From contig QKGS01000079.1 of assembly GCA_003250355.1 (NCBI GenBank), forward strand, positions 79,092 through 143,091: a stretch of 64,000 nt of DNA. Direction: 5' to 3'. This document shows, in pieces, positions 51,334-60,457 of the stretch (position 1 is its first letter; each line of letters begins with the position of its first letter). The DNA comes from Bacteroidota bacterium. Lineage in GTDB: Bacteria; Bacteroidota; Bacteroidia; Bacteroidales; SZUA-534. The translations under genes and the position numbers were made by a program. The notes beneath the pieces were generated by a model. It was not told the DNA's origin and did no database searches. It saw only the letters and a list, made by a program, of their open reading frames with translations.

Positions 51334-52132
51334 CATAAACGATATTATAAAACCGGAAAACCTGGTTTATAAAAAAGCCGATGCACTATCGGACAATATA
51401 ATGCACTACTGCCCCGGCTGTAGTCACGGAACGGTACACAAACTTATTGCCGAAACACTTGATGAACTAGGTATACAGGACAAAACCATAGGAGTATCTC
51501 CGGTAGGTTGTGGTGTATTTGCATACAACTACATAAACTGCGACTGGCAACAAGCTGCTCACGGACGTGCTCCGGCACTTGCCACAGGCACAAAACGGCT
51601 AATGCCCGACCATTATGTATTTACCTATCAAGGCGATGGTGACTTAGCATCAATTGGAACATCGGAAATAATGCACGCCGTAAACCGCGGCGAAAATATT
51701 ACAGTTATTTTCATAAACAACGGAATATACGGAATGACAGGCGGTCAAATGGCTCCTACCACCTTGGTTGGAATGGAAACATCATCGTCGCCTTACGGAA
51801 GAGATATTTCCATTCACGGCTACCCTATAAAAATAACCGAAATACTGGCTCAGCTTCCGGGTGCTGCTTATGTAACACGCCAAAGCGTTCACAATGCAAC
51901 AGCAGTACGCAAAGCTAAAAAAGCAGTAAAAAAAGCATTTGAAGTTCAGGGTAAGGCCATTGGAACATCTATTGTTGAAATAGTATCTACCTGCTCATCG
52001 GGTTGGAAAATGACACCAACCGGAGCAAACGAATGGATGACTGAGAATATGTTTCCAAACTATCCGCTTGGCGATATTGTTGACAAATCGAAACCAAAAC
52101 AAGAAGACTTAGAACAGTTCCCATTAAAATAA
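51326..52132 (+). CDS. 2-oxoacid:ferredoxin oxidoreductase beta subunit (TPP-binding)
   Basis: YCPGCSHGTVHKL, TYQGDGDLASIGTSEIMHAVNRGENITVIFINNGIYGMTGGQ; 8-nt overlap with upstream gene. Confidence 0.92.
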   Translation: MSNINDIIKPENLVYKKADALSDNIMHYCPGCSHGTVHKLIAETLDELGIQDKTIGVSPVGCGVFAYNYINCDWQQAAHGRAPALATGTKRLMPDHYVFTYQGDGDLASIGTSEIMHAVNRGENITVIFINNGIYGMTGGQMAPTTLVGMETSSSPYGRDISIHGYPIKITEILAQLPGAAYVTRQSVHNATAVRKAKKAVKKAFEVQGKAIGTSIVEIVSTCSSGWKMTPTGANEWMTENMFPNYPLGDIVDKSKPKQEDLEQFPLK

Positions 52133-52139
52133 AATAAAA

Positions 52140-52691
52140 ATGACAGAAGAAATAATAATAGCAGGCTTCGGAGGTCAGGGTGTTTTATCAATGGGTAAAA
52201 TACTTGCATACTCAGGAGTAATGCAAAACCAGGAAGTATCGTGGATGCCCGCTTACGGCCCCGAAATGCGTGGCGGAACAGCTAACGTAACCGTTATTTT
52301 AAGCGATGAAAAAGTTAGCTCTCCAATACTCCACGAATACGATACCGCTATTGTGCTTAACCAGCAATCGATGAATAAATTCGAGAAAGCTGTAAAACCG
52401 GGTGGCATACTACTGTTTGACCCCAATGGAATAACCACTCCGCCAACACGTACCGATATAAACATATATAAAATAGAAGGTACCGCCGAGGCTGCAAATA
52501 TGGGTAACCCCAAAACATTCAACATGATAATTCTGGGTGCTTATTTGAAACTTAAGCCAATTATTAAAATGGAAAATGTTGAAAAAGGGCTACAAAACTC
52601 ATTGCCCGAAAGGCATCATAAGCTAATACCACTTAACCTGAAAGCTATTGATATGGGTATGGAAAAAGTTGAAAAATTTTCGCTGCAATAA
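52140..52691 (+). CDS. 2-oxoacid:ferredoxin oxidoreductase gamma subunit
   Basis: IIIAGFGGQGVLSMGKILAYSG...SWMPAYGPEMRGGTANVTVILSD. Confidence 0.92.
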   Translation: MTEEIIIAGFGGQGVLSMGKILAYSGVMQNQEVSWMPAYGPEMRGGTANVTVILSDEKVSSPILHEYDTAIVLNQQSMNKFEKAVKPGGILLFDPNGITTPPTRTDINIYKIEGTAEAANMGNPKTFNMIILGAYLKLKPIIKMENVEKGLQNSLPERHHKLIPLNLKAIDMGMEKVEKFSLQ

Positions 52692-52693
52692 AT

Positions 52694-52724
52694 AAAAAAG
52701 CTGCTCATTCGAAGCAGCTTTTTT
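52694..52724 (+). terminator. Intrinsic terminator of oxidoreductase operon
   Basis: AAAAAAGCTGCT-CATTCGA-AGCAGCTTTTTT. Confidence 0.85.
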
Positions 52725-52798
52725 ATGTTATAATTTTTCGACAAAATGTAACTATTCTTTGACAAACAAAGTATAAAGCATTATAAAACACAAAAATT

Positions 52799-53182
52799 AT
52801 GACTAGCATATACGAACTGGCAGGCACTAAAAAAACACCCTATATTAAATTCGACAAAAATATAGGGACGCTAGAAATTAAAGGTTGTTCACTACACTCC
52901 GATGCAGTAGGCTTTTATGACGACCTGAAACTACATATTGAAGAGTACATTAAAAACCCGGCCAATGTAACACAACTCAACTTTCAAATTGAATATATGA
53001 ACACCAGTTCGTCGAAAGTTGTATTTATGATAATTACCATGTTTGAAAAAATACATGATATGGGTAAAAACATTGAATTTAACTGGTATGTTGAAGAAGA
53101 TGACCCCGATATGCTTGAAATAGGTAATGAATATAGAAAAAGCTTAAAATTCAATACTAACGTTATTGAAATATCATTGTAA
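52799..53182 (+). CDS. SiaC family regulatory phosphoprotein (DUF1987), second copy
   Basis: IEYMNTSSSKVVFMIITMFE and WYVEEDDPDMLEIGNEYR; paralogous to 4894..5271. Confidence 0.83.
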   Translation: MTSIYELAGTKKTPYIKFDKNIGTLEIKGCSLHSDAVGFYDDLKLHIEEYIKNPANVTQLNFQIEYMNTSSSKVVFMIITMFEKIHDMGKNIEFNWYVEEDDPDMLEIGNEYRKSLKFNTNVIEISL

Positions 53183-53238
53183 TAAAATATAAAAAGCGAA
53201 ATCACTCCCCCACTATTTCCTATTCTGAATAAAAAAAC

Positions 53239-53246
53239 TATTTTTG
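53239..53246 (+). promoter_or_regulatory. Putative -7 element (TATTTTTG) of the thr leader transcript
   Basis: Match to TAnnTTTG, 8 nt before the leader ATG at 53255. Confidence 0.5.
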
Positions 53247-53254
53247 CTGTCGTT

Positions 53255-53353
53255 ATGATGAAACACAGCAAAATATTCAGAAATTATTCTTTAATAAAAG
53301 CATCTGCTTCAGTTGCCAATACTGCTGTTTTCACAACAACCACAACCCCCTAG
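53255..53353 (+). CDS. Candidate threonine-operon leader peptide (32 aa): MMKHSKIFRNYSLIKASASVANTAVFTTTTTP*
   Basis: Short ORF ending in five consecutive Thr codons (ACA ACA ACC ACA ACC) then CCC TAG, 158 nt upstream of thrA; absent from the supplied ORF track because of size. Confidence 0.75.
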   Translation: MMKHSKIFRNYSLIKASASVANTAVFTTTTTP

Positions 53354-53388
53354 GGGGGATTAATTATATATTTCAGCCACAGTTGTGA
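53331..53388 (+). promoter_or_regulatory. Candidate attenuator/antiterminator region of thr leader
   Basis: CCCCCTAGGGGG palindrome spanning the leader stop codon, and TCACAAC (53331..53337, in the Thr-codon run) complementary to GTTGTGA (53382..53388); no clear poly-T terminator. Confidence 0.4.
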
Positions 53389-53511
53389 TTACGACTTCTT
53401 ATCGACAAAAAAATAGAGTAACACTTCATATAATGGTAAATTCCATTTGCTTTATTTTATCGCAACAAATTCACATACCTTTTTATCAATTAATTACTAA
53501 ACTTTGAAAAA

Positions 53512-55959
53512 ATGAAAATAATAAAGTTTGGAGGTACTTCGGTTGCCAATGCTCAAAGAATAGAACAAATAGCTAATATTATTAGCAACTATTATAAAAA
53601 CGACAAACTGGTTATAGTAGTATCAGCACTATCGGGTGTTACAAACCTATTAGAAAAATGCGGCAACGATGCTTTAACAGGTGCAAATGCATATACCATT
53701 TCACTGAAAGAGATTGAAGAAAAGCATTTTGAAATAATATCAAAACTGGTAGAAGCAAAAAACAGGAGCGAAATAGCTGCAAAAATCAAAATGCTCTGCA
53801 ACGAAGCCGAAGATATTTGCAATGGCATATCAATATTAGGCGAATATTCGGCACGTTCAAAGGCTAAACTTTTAAGTTTGGGTGAGCTTATGTCGTCGAA
53901 CCTTATAAGTTGTGCACTTAACCACCTTGGCCATGATAACATTTGGCTCGACTCTCGCAATATAATTAAAACCGACAACACATACACATCGGCCAAAGTT
54001 GATTACACTACATCGGAAATAAACGCAAAAAAAGCATTTGAAAATATTACACGTATTACGCTAATGCCCGGTTTTATTGCAAGCAATGCAATAAACGAAA
54101 CCACTACACTTGGCCGTGGAGGAAGCGACTTTACCGCTGCATTAATTGCCAATTTCATTAATGCTGAAAGAGTTGACATCTGGACCGATGTAAATGGTAT
54201 GCTTACAGCATCGCCAAAAATTGTATCATCGGCTTATACTATTCCGTCAATATCGTACGAGGAAGCAATGGAACTTTCACATTTTGGTGCAAAAGTTATA
54301 TATCCGCCTACTATTCAGCCGGCAATGGAAAAACGAATACCTATTATGATAAAAAACTCTTTTGACCCTGAACATACAGGAACACTTATATCCGAAACAT
54401 CAGAGGCCGATGGTTCAAACATAAAGGGATTTTCATCGATTGATAATATTTCGCTTATAAACATTTCGGGCAGTGGCATGATAGGCATTCCCGGTTTTGC
54501 TATGAGAACCTTCAAAGCTTTAAGCGAAGCCGATATTAATGTTTATTTAATTACACAATCATCGTCGGAGCATACCATAAGCGTAGGTATTGCAAGCTGC
54601 GATGCTAATTCGGCAGTTCAAAAACTCAATGAAGAATTTGAAATAGAAATAAGCCGCCACAAGGTAAATAAGGCAACTTCCGAAAATAACCTTTCAATAG
54701 TTGCAATAGTTGGCGATAAAATGAAACATTCGGTTGGCATATCGGGCAGAGCATTCAAATTACTTGGCGACAACGGAATAAACGTTCGTGCAATAGCTCA
54801 AGGGGGAACAGAAAGAAACATATCGGTGGTTATTTCTGAAAAAGACACTAAAAAAGCTCTTAATGCTTTACACGATGGATTCTTCTTATCGAAATACCGC
54901 AAGGTTCACTTGTTTGCAATAGGTTTAGGTACTGTTGGTGGCACTATGCTCGACCAACTAAATGAGCAATTTGAATATTTACGCAACGAATACTCATTAG
55001 AAATACGTTTGGCAGGTATAGCCAACTCACGCAAAATGCTTTTCAATGAAGACGGAATAAATTTGGCTACATTCCGCAACGATTTGGAAAACAGTGACAT
55101 TAAAATGGATTTGGGTAAATTTGTAGAAACAGTTAAAGAGATGAATTTACGTAACAGTATTTTCATGGATAATACAGCCTCGGCCGATATAGCTGAGATA
55201 TACAAGCCCATGGTTGAATTAAAAATACCGGTAGTTGCAAGTAATAAAATAATGGCATCGTCGCCATTAGAAAAATACATTGCCTTTAAGCAAGCTGCAA
55301 AAAAGAACAATGTAATGTTTCTTAACGAAACCAACGTAGCTGCGGGGCTTCCTGTTCTAAAAACTATTGAAGACCTGGTTGCATCGGGCGATAAAATCAC
55401 AAAAATACAAGCAGTACTTTCAGGTAGTTTGAACTATATATTCAATAATATAAGTGAAACTGTGTCATTCTCTGAAGCTGTGATAAAAGCGCGTGAATTG
55501 GGATTAACCGAGCCTGATCCGTCAATAGACCTTAGCGGGCTTGATGTTCGGAGAAAAATACTAATTCTTGCACGTACTTCGGGTTATAATATTGAGTTAA
55601 ATGAAGTAGACAAAAACGATATAGTTCCCGAAAAAGAACTACAAGCAACCAATTTCGATGAACTATTGAAAAATTTGGAAGCCAACAACGCTCAAATTGA
55701 AAATATAAGAAAAGATGCTCATAACAGTGGCAAAAAACTTCGCTATGTTGCAGAATACAATAACGGCAAAGCTGTAACCGGCTTGCAGGCAGTTGATTCT
55801 ACTCACCCGGCATATAACCTCGACGGAATGGATAACATTATACTGTTATACACACGACGATATAGCGAACAACCACTTGTAGTTAAAGGTGCAGGTGCCG
55901 GACCGGGAGTAACAGCATCAGGAGTTTTTGCCGATGTAATGCGACTAGCTAATAATTAA
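53512..55959 (+). CDS. thrA: Bifunctional aspartokinase / homoserine dehydrogenase
   Basis: MKIIKFGGTSVANAQRI, TTTLGRGGSDFTAAL, two ACT regions, HSD GLGTVGGTMLDQL and GLTEPDPSIDLSGLDVRRKILILAR. Confidence 0.95.
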   Translation: MKIIKFGGTSVANAQRIEQIANIISNYYKNDKLVIVVSALSGVTNLLEKCGNDALTGANAYTISLKEIEEKHFEIISKLVEAKNRSEIAAKIKMLCNEAEDICNGISILGEYSARSKAKLLSLGELMSSNLISCALNHLGHDNIWLDSRNIIKTDNTYTSAKVDYTTSEINAKKAFENITRITLMPGFIASNAINETTTLGRGGSDFTAALIANFINAERVDIWTDVNGMLTASPKIVSSAYTIPSISYEEAMELSHFGAKVIYPPTIQPAMEKRIPIMIKNSFDPEHTGTLISETSEADGSNIKGFSSIDNISLINISGSGMIGIPGFAMRTFKALSEADINVYLITQSSSEHTISVGIASCDANSAVQKLNEEFEIEISRHKVNKATSENNLSIVAIVGDKMKHSVGISGRAFKLLGDNGINVRAIAQGGTERNISVVISEKDTKKALNALHDGFFLSKYRKVHLFAIGLGTVGGTMLDQLNEQFEYLRNEYSLEIRLAGIANSRKMLFNEDGINLATFRNDLENSDIKMDLGKFVETVKEMNLRNSIFMDNTASADIAEIYKPMVELKIPVVASNKIMASSPLEKYIAFKQAAKKNNVMFLNETNVAAGLPVLKTIEDLVASGDKITKIQAVLSGSLNYIFNNISETVSFSEAVIKARELGLTEPDPSIDLSGLDVRRKILILARTSGYNIELNEVDKNDIVPEKELQATNFDELLKNLEANNAQIENIRKDAHNSGKKLRYVAEYNNGKAVTGLQAVDSTHPAYNLDGMDNIILLYTRRYSEQPLVVKGAGAGPGVTASGVFADVMRLANN

Positions 55960-56021
55960 ACATTTAAGCATTTTGTCGAAAGACGAAATAGGAGAAGTAA
56001 AAAACGTGATAAAAGAGACAT

Positions 56022-56951
56022 ATGTTGACTAAAGTTAAAGCTTTTGCGCCGGCGAGCGTTGCAAACGTTTCGTGCGGATTCGATATACTCGGTTTTCCTA
56101 TTGATAATATAGGCGACACAATAGAAATAGAACGCAACAATACCGGAAAAATAACTATTAACCCCATAAAGGGACCCGGAACACTATCAACCGACCCCGA
56201 TAAAAACGTATGTGGTGTAATAGCAAAAGCAATGCTTAAAGACTTAGGTAAAAGCGATGGTATTGTTATAAGCTTAACAAAAGGAATACTACCCGGCAGC
56301 GGACTTGGCAGCAGTGCTGCAAGTTCGGCAGTTACTGCATTTGCCGTTAATGCATTATATGGCAACCCCTTCGATGGCAAGAAACTTGTTGAGTATGCTA
56401 TGCTTGGCGAAGAACTGGCATCGGGAACAAAACATGCCGACAATGTTGCTCCGGCTACACTGGGCGGTTTTATTGCAATACGCAGCTACGACCCTTTTGA
56501 CTTAATTAACATTCCTGTACCTGAAAACTTATATTGTGCAGTAATACACCCAATGGTTGAAGTGCGCACTGAGCTTTCGCGAAATGTACTTAAAAAAAAT
56601 GTTCCACTAAAAACAGCTATTAAACAATGGGGTAATGTGGCAGGGCTAATAGCCGGCTTATTTAGCTCCGATTATAATTTAATTGGTCGCTCACTGGAAG
56701 ACCATATAGTTGAACCGGTTCGTTCATTACTCATTTCAGGATATGCCGAAATAAGAGAAGCAGCAAAAAATGCAGGAGCTTTAGGTGGTGGAATATCGGG
56801 TTCGGGACCTTCTATATTCAACCTTTGCGAAGGCGAAGAATCGGCTAAAGCAGTAGCTAATGCTATGGCAAAAGCCGCCGATGAACTTAAACTGCCTTAT
56901 GAAGTTCATGTTTCAAAAATATCGACCACCGGCTGCCGATTTGTTGAATAA
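56022..56951 (+). CDS. thrB: Homoserine kinase
   Basis: GHMP kinase motif LPGSGLGSSAASSAVTAFAVN; AFAPASVANVSCGFDILGFP. Confidence 0.95.
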   Translation: MLTKVKAFAPASVANVSCGFDILGFPIDNIGDTIEIERNNTGKITINPIKGPGTLSTDPDKNVCGVIAKAMLKDLGKSDGIVISLTKGILPGSGLGSSAASSAVTAFAVNALYGNPFDGKKLVEYAMLGEELASGTKHADNVAPATLGGFIAIRSYDPFDLINIPVPENLYCAVIHPMVEVRTELSRNVLKKNVPLKTAIKQWGNVAGLIAGLFSSDYNLIGRSLEDHIVEPVRSLLISGYAEIREAAKNAGALGGGISGSGPSIFNLCEGEESAKAVANAMAKAADELKLPYEVHVSKISTTGCRFVE

Positions 56952-56981
56952 AATTAATTGTAACTTTGTAAAAAAAATGCT

Positions 56982-57164
56982 ATGCTGTCGAAGGATACCG
57001 TAAAAAAAACAATGAATAACTTACCTGATTCATTTACTTTGGATGAACTTATAGACCAACTAATATTTGTTGAAAGAGTAGAATCAGGAATTAAACAAGC
57101 CGATAATAAAAAAACAGTTTCAAATGAAGATGTAAAAAGTATAATTGAAAAATGGTCAAGCTAG
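56982..57164 (+). CDS. Putative antitoxin of RelE/ParE-type TA pair
   Basis: 60-aa ORF overlapping the toxin start by 13 nt; LPDSFTLDELIDQLIFVERVESGIKQAD resembles Bacteroidota TA antitoxins. Confidence 0.75.
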   Translation: MLSKDTVKKTMNNLPDSFTLDELIDQLIFVERVESGIKQADNKKTVSNEDVKSIIEKWSS

Positions 57165-57454
57165 TTTGGACAGAATTATCAATAAATGACTTGGAAGATA
57201 TATTCGATTATATTGCAAAAGACTCTCCCAAATATGCATCAATTACAATAAATGGAATATATGAAAAAGCTCAAGAAATAATTTTAAATAAAAATATTGG
57301 CAGAATTGTTCCTGAAATAAATGATATATCAATAAGAGAAGTTCTTAAAGGAAATTATCGCATTGTATATAAAAACTACTTAAACTATTCATCAGTTCTA
57401 AGAGTATATCATTCATATCGAAAATTAGATTATTCAAGCATCAACATAAAGTAA
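57152..57454 (+). CDS. Type II toxin-antitoxin system RelE/ParE family toxin
   Basis: VWTELSINDLEDIFDYIAKDSPKYA...EVLKGNYRIVYKN...VLRVYHSYRKLD. Confidence 0.87.
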   Translation: MVKLVWTELSINDLEDIFDYIAKDSPKYASITINGIYEKAQEIILNKNIGRIVPEINDISIREVLKGNYRIVYKNYLNYSSVLRVYHSYRKLDYSSINIK

Positions 57455-57474
57455 GAACATAAAATATCACATAA

Positions 57475-58767
57475 ATGAAATTCTACTCTATTAAAGATAA
57501 AAGCCATAAGGTATCGTTTAAGCAAGCTATAATAAATGGCTTGGCTCCAAACTTCGGCCTTTATTTTCCGGAAGAAATACCACAATACTCAAAAGAGTTC
57601 TTTGATGGTATAAAAAATATGACTTTACCACAACTTGCTGAGCACGTATTATATCCATATGTTTCGGAAGACATTAATAAAGAGACACTTAAAACCATAT
57701 GCGAAGATGTATTCAGTTTTGAAATTCCGTTAGTTGAAGTAGAAAAAGGAATTTACTCGTTAGAGTTATTTCATGGACCAACTTTGGCTTTTAAAGATGT
57801 AGGAGCTCGTTTCCTTGCCAAGAGTTTACAATACTTAAACAAAGATGCAAAAATACGTGTTCTGGTTGCAACTTCGGGCGATACCGGCAGTGCTGTTGCC
57901 AATGGTTTTTTAGGTGTTGAAGGAACCGATGTTGTAGTACTATATCCTAAAGGAAAAGTAAGTGAGCTTCAACGCAAGCAATTTACAACTTTGGGTCAAA
58001 ATATTATCCCTATTGCAATAGACGGCACTTTCGACGATTGCCAGCGTTTGGTAAAACAAGCTTTTGCCGATACTGAAATGAAAGCTGCACAAAACCTTAC
58101 ATCTGCCAACTCAATTAATATTGCCCGCTGGATACCACAATCGGTTTACTATTACTGGGCAGTAGCTCAAGCTAAAAAAATATCTAAAACCAAGAAAATA
58201 ATAATCTCTGTGCCAAGTGGTAACTTAGGCAACATAACTTCGGGTATGCTAGGTAAAGCCACCGGCCTGCCTGTTGACAGGTTTATAGCTGTTAGCAACA
58301 AAAACGACGTGGTTCCTAAGTATATAGAATCGGGTGAATATAACCCTATTACCACTATCCAAACTATTGCAAATGCTATGGATGTTGGCGACCCAAATAA
58401 CTTTCCACGTTTGCTGGAGTTATATAACAACGACCATGCATTAATAAAAACTGAAGTGAGCGGAGCTGCATATAGCGACCAACAGATACGTGATATTATA
58501 CGCAAATGCAAAGCAAAAACAGGCTATATTCTTGACCCCCATGGAGCTACCGGATATGGCTCACTGAAAGATTTGGGTGAAACTGAAGCTATTGGCATTT
58601 TCCTTGAAACTGCTCATCCGGGTAAGTTCGTTGAAGAAGTAGAAGCTACTCTTGACGAAAAAATTGAGCTACCTGAAAAGCTGCAAGAATTTGCAAAACG
58701 GACAATTTCAACTCATGAACTATCAGCCAACTTTGATGATTTTATGAAATTTCTAAAAATTAATTAG
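57475..58767 (+). CDS. thrC: Threonine synthase
   Basis: LELFHGPTLAFKDVGARFL, VATSGDTGSAVANGFLG, SVPSGNLGNITSGMLG. Confidence 0.95.
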   Translation: MKFYSIKDKSHKVSFKQAIINGLAPNFGLYFPEEIPQYSKEFFDGIKNMTLPQLAEHVLYPYVSEDINKETLKTICEDVFSFEIPLVEVEKGIYSLELFHGPTLAFKDVGARFLAKSLQYLNKDAKIRVLVATSGDTGSAVANGFLGVEGTDVVVLYPKGKVSELQRKQFTTLGQNIIPIAIDGTFDDCQRLVKQAFADTEMKAAQNLTSANSINIARWIPQSVYYYWAVAQAKKISKTKKIIISVPSGNLGNITSGMLGKATGLPVDRFIAVSNKNDVVPKYIESGEYNPITTIQTIANAMDVGDPNNFPRLLELYNNDHALIKTEVSGAAYSDQQIRDIIRKCKAKTGYILDPHGATGYGSLKDLGETEAIGIFLETAHPGKFVEEVEATLDEKIELPEKLQEFAKRTISTHELSANFDDFMKFLKIN

Positions 58768-58791
58768 TTATAAAATTAAATAATATCAAAT

Positions 58792-58825
58792 AAAAAACGC
58801 AAGGAGATTAATTCTTGCGTTTTTT
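58792..58825. terminator. Bidirectional terminator after thrC
   Basis: AAAAAACGCAAG-GAGATTAATT-CTTGCGTTTTTT between convergent genes. Confidence 0.85.
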
Positions 58826-58840
58826 ATTACTAACTGTAGC

Positions 58841-59128
58841 CTATTTCGGTTCAATATAATTCTTCAAACTATTTACATAAGCTTCAAATGCCATAATTCC
58901 TTTTTCGGTAATTGAAAGCATAGTTTTAGGATAATTGTTCTGAAATGTTTTCTCTACCTCAACATATCCGGCTTCCTGCAGCTTCTTTATTTGTAAACTT
59001 ATATTACCTGCAGCTGCTTTTGTTTCTTGCTTTATGTAAGTAAAATCTACTTTTTTTGAGCTTACCAGCATCGAAACTATTGCCAACCTTAATTGTGAAT
59101 GTAAAATAGGATCTAAATCATTATACAT
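58841..59128 (-). CDS. Winged-helix transcriptional regulator (DNA-binding, MarR/ArsR-like fold)
   Basis: MYNDLDPILHSQLRLAIVSMLVSSKKVDFTYIKQETKAAAGNISLQIKKLQEAGYVEVEK; start MYND preferred over 59182. Confidence 0.8.
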   Translation of the reverse strand: MYNDLDPILHSQLRLAIVSMLVSSKKVDFTYIKQETKAAAGNISLQIKKLQEAGYVEVEKTFQNNYPKTMLSITEKGIMAFEAYVNSLKNYIEPK

Positions 59129-59130
59129 GC

Positions 59131-59730
59131 TTACTCCTTTCCTGCAAATTTCAATAAATATCCCGGAATCAGATAACCACAAATCATTGATGCTGCCATT
59201 AGTAACGATACAAACTCATCATTTACAAATGTAGATGCTATACTAAAAATAAAAAACAAAAAACCTCCAATTATAAGTGGTTTAAACTTAAGCATAAACC
59301 CTGATGTTGCTGTTGCAATTCCGGCTATTAATAACATTATAGCAGGTGGGGCTATGCCTGTTCTAAGGCAAATAAATGAACCTACAACAAATGCTATGGC
59401 TGCCGATGACCAAAGGTATTTCATATAAATATCGATATGACTTTGTAATAATTTTTGCTTATTAATTTTTCGCATTGCAAAATAGAGCAGTACAAATCCG
59501 GCAGCACAAGCAATAACCCAATTACACAACATAAACACTCCTACATAGGACGATAGATTAGTTTCAGGCAAGTAGCGTATTATTAAAAACGATAATATAC
59601 TCGCAATAATAAATACCCAACCCCATAACAAATAAACTACTGAATTTTCTTTATAGTTTACTCTAAAGTTTGAAATAGCTCTACTAATTATAGCTAAGCT
59701 TTCTTCCGGTGTTAAATCATTTTTATTCAT
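59131..59730 (-). CDS. Multi-TM membrane protein co-operonic with the winged-helix regulator
   Basis: 199 aa, about six hydrophobic segments; stop immediately precedes regulator start. Confidence 0.7.
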   Translation of the reverse strand: MNKNDLTPEESLAIISRAISNFRVNYKENSVVYLLWGWVFIIASILSFLIIRYLPETNLSSYVGVFMLCNWVIACAAGFVLLYFAMRKINKQKLLQSHIDIYMKYLWSSAAIAFVVGSFICLRTGIAPPAIMLLIAGIATATSGFMLKFKPLIIGGFLFFIFSIASTFVNDEFVSLLMAASMICGYLIPGYLLKFAGKE

Positions 59731-59923
59731 TTTTATACTTATTAAATTAACTAACTCAATACAAATATAAACTAGTTAATTTTATTAACCAAATATTTGT
59801 AAAAATTTATTCAGTATATGTCAACATATATAAGAAAGGTATCGTGTAAAAAAACAAGTATTTATAAATATATACCAACATCGCAGATATGTTTCCAAAA
59901 CATTAACATAAGCTTCATAAAAT

Positions 59924-60421
59924 TCAAATATTATGCTCATTGCAAATATGCTTTAACAAACCTTCACAAGCATCTTCAAGTATATCAAGCACTTGCTCAA
60001 ACCCATCGCTACCACCATAGTAAGGATCGGGAACATATCCGGGATTAGGCTTTGTGCAATAATCAGTCATCCGCTTTAACTTACCTGAATACATTGCCGA
60101 TGGCATAAACAATTTTTCCAAATCGGTATAATTATCGTTATCCATCGCAATTATATAATCAAATTCATCGAAATCTGATTTTATAACCTGACGCGAAATA
60201 CCGGTAAGATTGTAACTTCGCTTTTTAGCATGTCGCTGCATACGGCTATCTGCCGGTTCGCCTGCATGGTATGCAATGGTTCCTGCCGAATCGCATTTAA
60301 TTTTATCAAACAAACCTGATTTACGAATATACGAGTTCATTACCGCTTCGCCGCTTGGCGAACGGCAAATATTGCCCATACATACAAACAACACTTTTAC
60401 CTCTTTCTTATCGTTATCCAT
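59924..60421 (-). CDS. Low molecular weight protein-tyrosine phosphatase
   Basis: VLFVCMGNICRSPSGEAVM P-loop and VPDPYYGGSDGFEQVLD. Confidence 0.93.
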   Translation of the reverse strand: MDNDKKEVKVLFVCMGNICRSPSGEAVMNSYIRKSGLFDKIKCDSAGTIAYHAGEPADSRMQRHAKKRSYNLTGISRQVIKSDFDEFDYIIAMDNDNYTDLEKLFMPSAMYSGKLKRMTDYCTKPNPGYVPDPYYGGSDGFEQVLDILEDACEGLLKHICNEHNI

Positions 60422-60457
60422 AATTATATTTTAGAATATTTTCAATTTACAACTTTA

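Noticed and set aside
52984-53271. 95-aa minus-strand ORF covering the second siaC gene and the thr leader start
   Set aside because: Antisense to a conserved DUF1987 gene; residues do not resemble a real protein.
59818-60048. 76-aa plus-strand ORF with His/Gln/Lys-rich sequence
   Set aside because: Overlaps the 3' end of the LMW-PTP gene in antisense; no supporting motif.
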